DNA of 64,000 nt from contig NCCV01000001.1 in NCBI GenBank assembly GCA_002279825.1, positions 124,001-188,000 on the forward strand. The letters run 5' to 3'. Made by a program: the position numbers and the translations under genes. How positions within the stretch are numbered: the first letter of the stretch is position 1; every line of letters starts with the position of its first letter. The notes under the pieces are model-generated. The model saw only the letters and a list, made by a program, of their open reading frames with translations. It was not told the DNA's origin and did not search any database. Below are positions 62,725 through 64,000 of the stretch, in pieces. The stretch comes from Sphingomonadales bacterium 12-68-11. Its GTDB lineage: Bacteria; Pseudomonadota; Alphaproteobacteria; Sphingomonadales; Sphingomonadaceae.

Positions 62725-63459
62725 CTAGACGAGAGGGTTCAAAGTGCGCAGCAGCAAGGCGATGTCCTCACTGCGGGAAAGTCGGTGGTCGCCGCCTTTG
62801 AGCAGAAAAATCTGCACATCGGGTGAACACAGCGCCGCTGAAAGGCGCAGCGCGATGTCAGGCGGCACTTCGGCGTCGTCAAGGCCATGCAGCAGGCGCA
62901 CCGGCCCGTCGAAGGCGATTGGGGCGCCCGACAGACGGCGGCGCGCCTGGCCGTCCTGCCAGAAGCCGGGGTGCGTGGGGGTCGGCGCGGGTCCGTAGAG
63001 ATTGGCGCGCAGCACGGTTTCGCCGGCGGCGAGGCGCGCCTGCTCGGCGGGTGTGTAGCCCCATTCGGTGAAATCGGGGGCGGCCGCGATGCCGACCAAT
63101 GCGGCCACCCGGTCCCCAAGCGCCTCGGCGGCGAGCAGCGCGAGCCAGCCGCCCATCGACGAGCCGACCAGCACGACCTTGCCGCCCACCTGGCTCTCGA
63201 TCAGGGCCAGCACTTCCTCGAGCCAGCGGCCGAGCGTGCCATCGGCGAATTCGCCGGGACTGTCCCCGCATCCCGAGTAATCGAGCAGCAGCGCCTCGCG
63301 GCCCTGGGCGACGGCCCAGTCGAACACCGCGGTCGCCTTCGAGCCGGCCATGTCGGAGATGTAGCCCGGCAGGAACACCAGAGCGGGGCCCGAACCCGGC
63401 GTGTGGCGGAAGGCGATGCGGCGCCCGTCGGGCATGGCGTGGAACCGGCGCATGGTCAT
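62725..63459 (-). CDS. Alpha/beta hydrolase
   Basis: Predicted 244-residue serine hydrolase of the alpha/beta fold (ABHD-like). The nucleophile elbow is VLVGSSMGGWLALL (Ser in GSSMGG), the oxyanion region FLPGYIS, the acid in HGLDDAEVP, and the catalytic His near KGGDHRLSRS. A broad esterase/thioesterase activity is expected. ATGA overlap with the holA stop makes the start at 63459 most likely; it lies downstream of holA in the same direction. Confidence 0.85.
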   Translation of the reverse strand: MTMRRFHAMPDGRRIAFRHTPGSGPALVFLPGYISDMAGSKATAVFDWAVAQGREALLLDYSGCGDSPGEFADGTLGRWLEEVLALIESQVGGKVVLVGSSMGGWLALLAAEALGDRVAALVGIAAAPDFTEWGYTPAEQARLAAGETVLRANLYGPAPTPTHPGFWQDGQARRRLSGAPIAFDGPVRLLHGLDDAEVPPDIALRLSAALCSPDVQIFLLKGGDHRLSRSEDIALLLRTLNPLV

Positions 63460-64000
63460 CCGCGCGCGCCGGCGAAACGCGCGATCTCGGTCAGTTCCTG
63501 CGCCAGCAGCAGCTCGCTCGCCTGGCTGTTGGAGAGCAGCGCGCGGTGCAGCGCGGCGAGCCGGGCGAGCAGGCGGTCGAGTTTGCGCGGGCTCCATTTC
63601 TGGAGCTGGACCATGAGGTCGCGCTTGTCGCGAAAGAACACGCGGCCGACGCGCTGCTCGGCTTCGAGCAGCTCGGCGACGCGCCCTCCGGGGCCGAGCT
63701 TTCCGGTCAACTGCGCGAGCTGCGCGGCGCGCCGCTCGAGCGCCAGCAGCACGCCCACGGAATTGAGCGAAACTTCGCGCATGCGTTTGAGCTCGCCGGG
63801 GACTTTGGCGGTCTCGCCCGCCAGGACCGCGTTGACCAGCGGGCCGAAGCCGTCCTCCTCGGTGCGCGCGCCGATCGCGTCGAGCGCCTCTTCGGTGGCC
63901 GGGCGCGGCGCCTGCGGGGTGCCGTCGAGATAGAGCGCCAGCTTGTCGATCTCGGACTGCGCCAGCCGCACGTCGAGGTTGCAGGCGCGCGCCACGCGCT
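63456..64000 (-). CDS. holA: DNA polymerase III subunit delta, C-terminal part (5' end outside window)
   Basis: About 181 residues of the C-terminal region of HolA are present; the reading frame continues past the right edge. Recognisable features are RLAQSEIDKLALYLDG (end of the AAA+-like module, as in the family's L..E..KL..Y) and the helical domain with QLQKWSPRKLDRLLARLAALHRALLSNSQASELLLAQELTEIA, which ends the collar region. Delta opens the sliding clamp in the clamp loader. The stop overlaps the start of the alpha/beta hydrolase gene. Confidence 0.85.
   Translation of the reverse strand, partial: RVARACNLDVRLAQSEIDKLALYLDGTPQAPRPATEEALDAIGARTEEDGFGPLVNAVLAGETAKVPGELKRMREVSLNSVGVLLALERRAAQLAQLTGKLGPGGRVAELLEAEQRVGRVFFRDKRDLMVQLQKWSPRKLDRLLARLAALHRALLSNSQASELLLAQELTEIARFAGARG

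Overview
The window looks like a chromosome segment from a high-GC alphaproteobacterium, most probably a sphingomonad (order Sphingomonadales). Pointers are the paired UrcA-family genes beside gyrB, the 180-kDa-type NAD-glutamate dehydrogenase, a class Ia ribonucleotide reductase of the alphaproteobacterial type, and several families of palindromic intergenic repeats. Row composition is far from uniform: 33001-33060 in gyrB has 47 G+C of 60, while 9901-9960 and 11041-11100 have only 23 and 24 of 60.

Layout. 0-8.4 kb: housekeeping and small envelope genes (pyruvate kinase end, SDR, tRNA-Gly, thioredoxin-TPR chaperone, Lon-N protein, MarC, YggT, argB, zinc-ribbon protein, DUF486, DUF2383). 8.7-11.6 kb: accessory patch with a broken ParDE-like toxin-antitoxin pair and a tightly overlapping, A+T-rich three-gene operon encoding a small multi-span membrane protein, a ThsB-like (DUF1863) TIR protein and a second TIR protein. 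11.6-16.3 kb: nrdB and a damaged nrdA separated by small genes. 17-25.5 kb: nadB, GNAT, an ABC ATPase, a DUF924 protein, a hydrolase, a divergent TetR/TspO-like pair and a nitroreductase. 25.6-29.8 kb: SDR/AraC pair, then a LysR + NTF2-like + SDR cassette bounded by two copies of the guaA 3' end. 29.8-35 kb: guaA, two UrcA genes, gyrB.

35-46.2 kb is a bidirectional catabolic block centred near 42.0 kb. Leftward it carries a citryl-CoA lyase-like enzyme, a GMC oxidoreductase, two metallo-beta-lactamase-fold hydrolases, a cytochrome P450 and a 3-hydroxyisobutyrate dehydrogenase-like enzyme. Rightward it carries a class III CoA transferase, a VOC protein and two MetE-like zinc methyltransferase-domain proteins. 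46.2-51 kb: tRNA-Leu, a tandem PilZ protein, and a translationally coupled FAD oxidoreductase / GtrA / membrane glycosyltransferase-like cassette. 51-64 kb: MsrB, a NatAB-like ABC exporter divergent from queG, a ferredoxin-reductase-like flavoprotein, NAD-glutamate dehydrogenase, a luciferase-like monooxygenase, a TPR protein, an alpha/beta hydrolase and the end of holA.

Three observations stand out. The TIR/TIR/membrane operon is the best candidate for a poorly described, probably anti-phage, system. NrdA has an internal deletion plus frame change that removes the redox-active cysteine segment. The duplicated guaA 3' end suggests a small island inserted at a known integration hot spot. All functions are inferred from protein motifs read by eye; no database search was possible.
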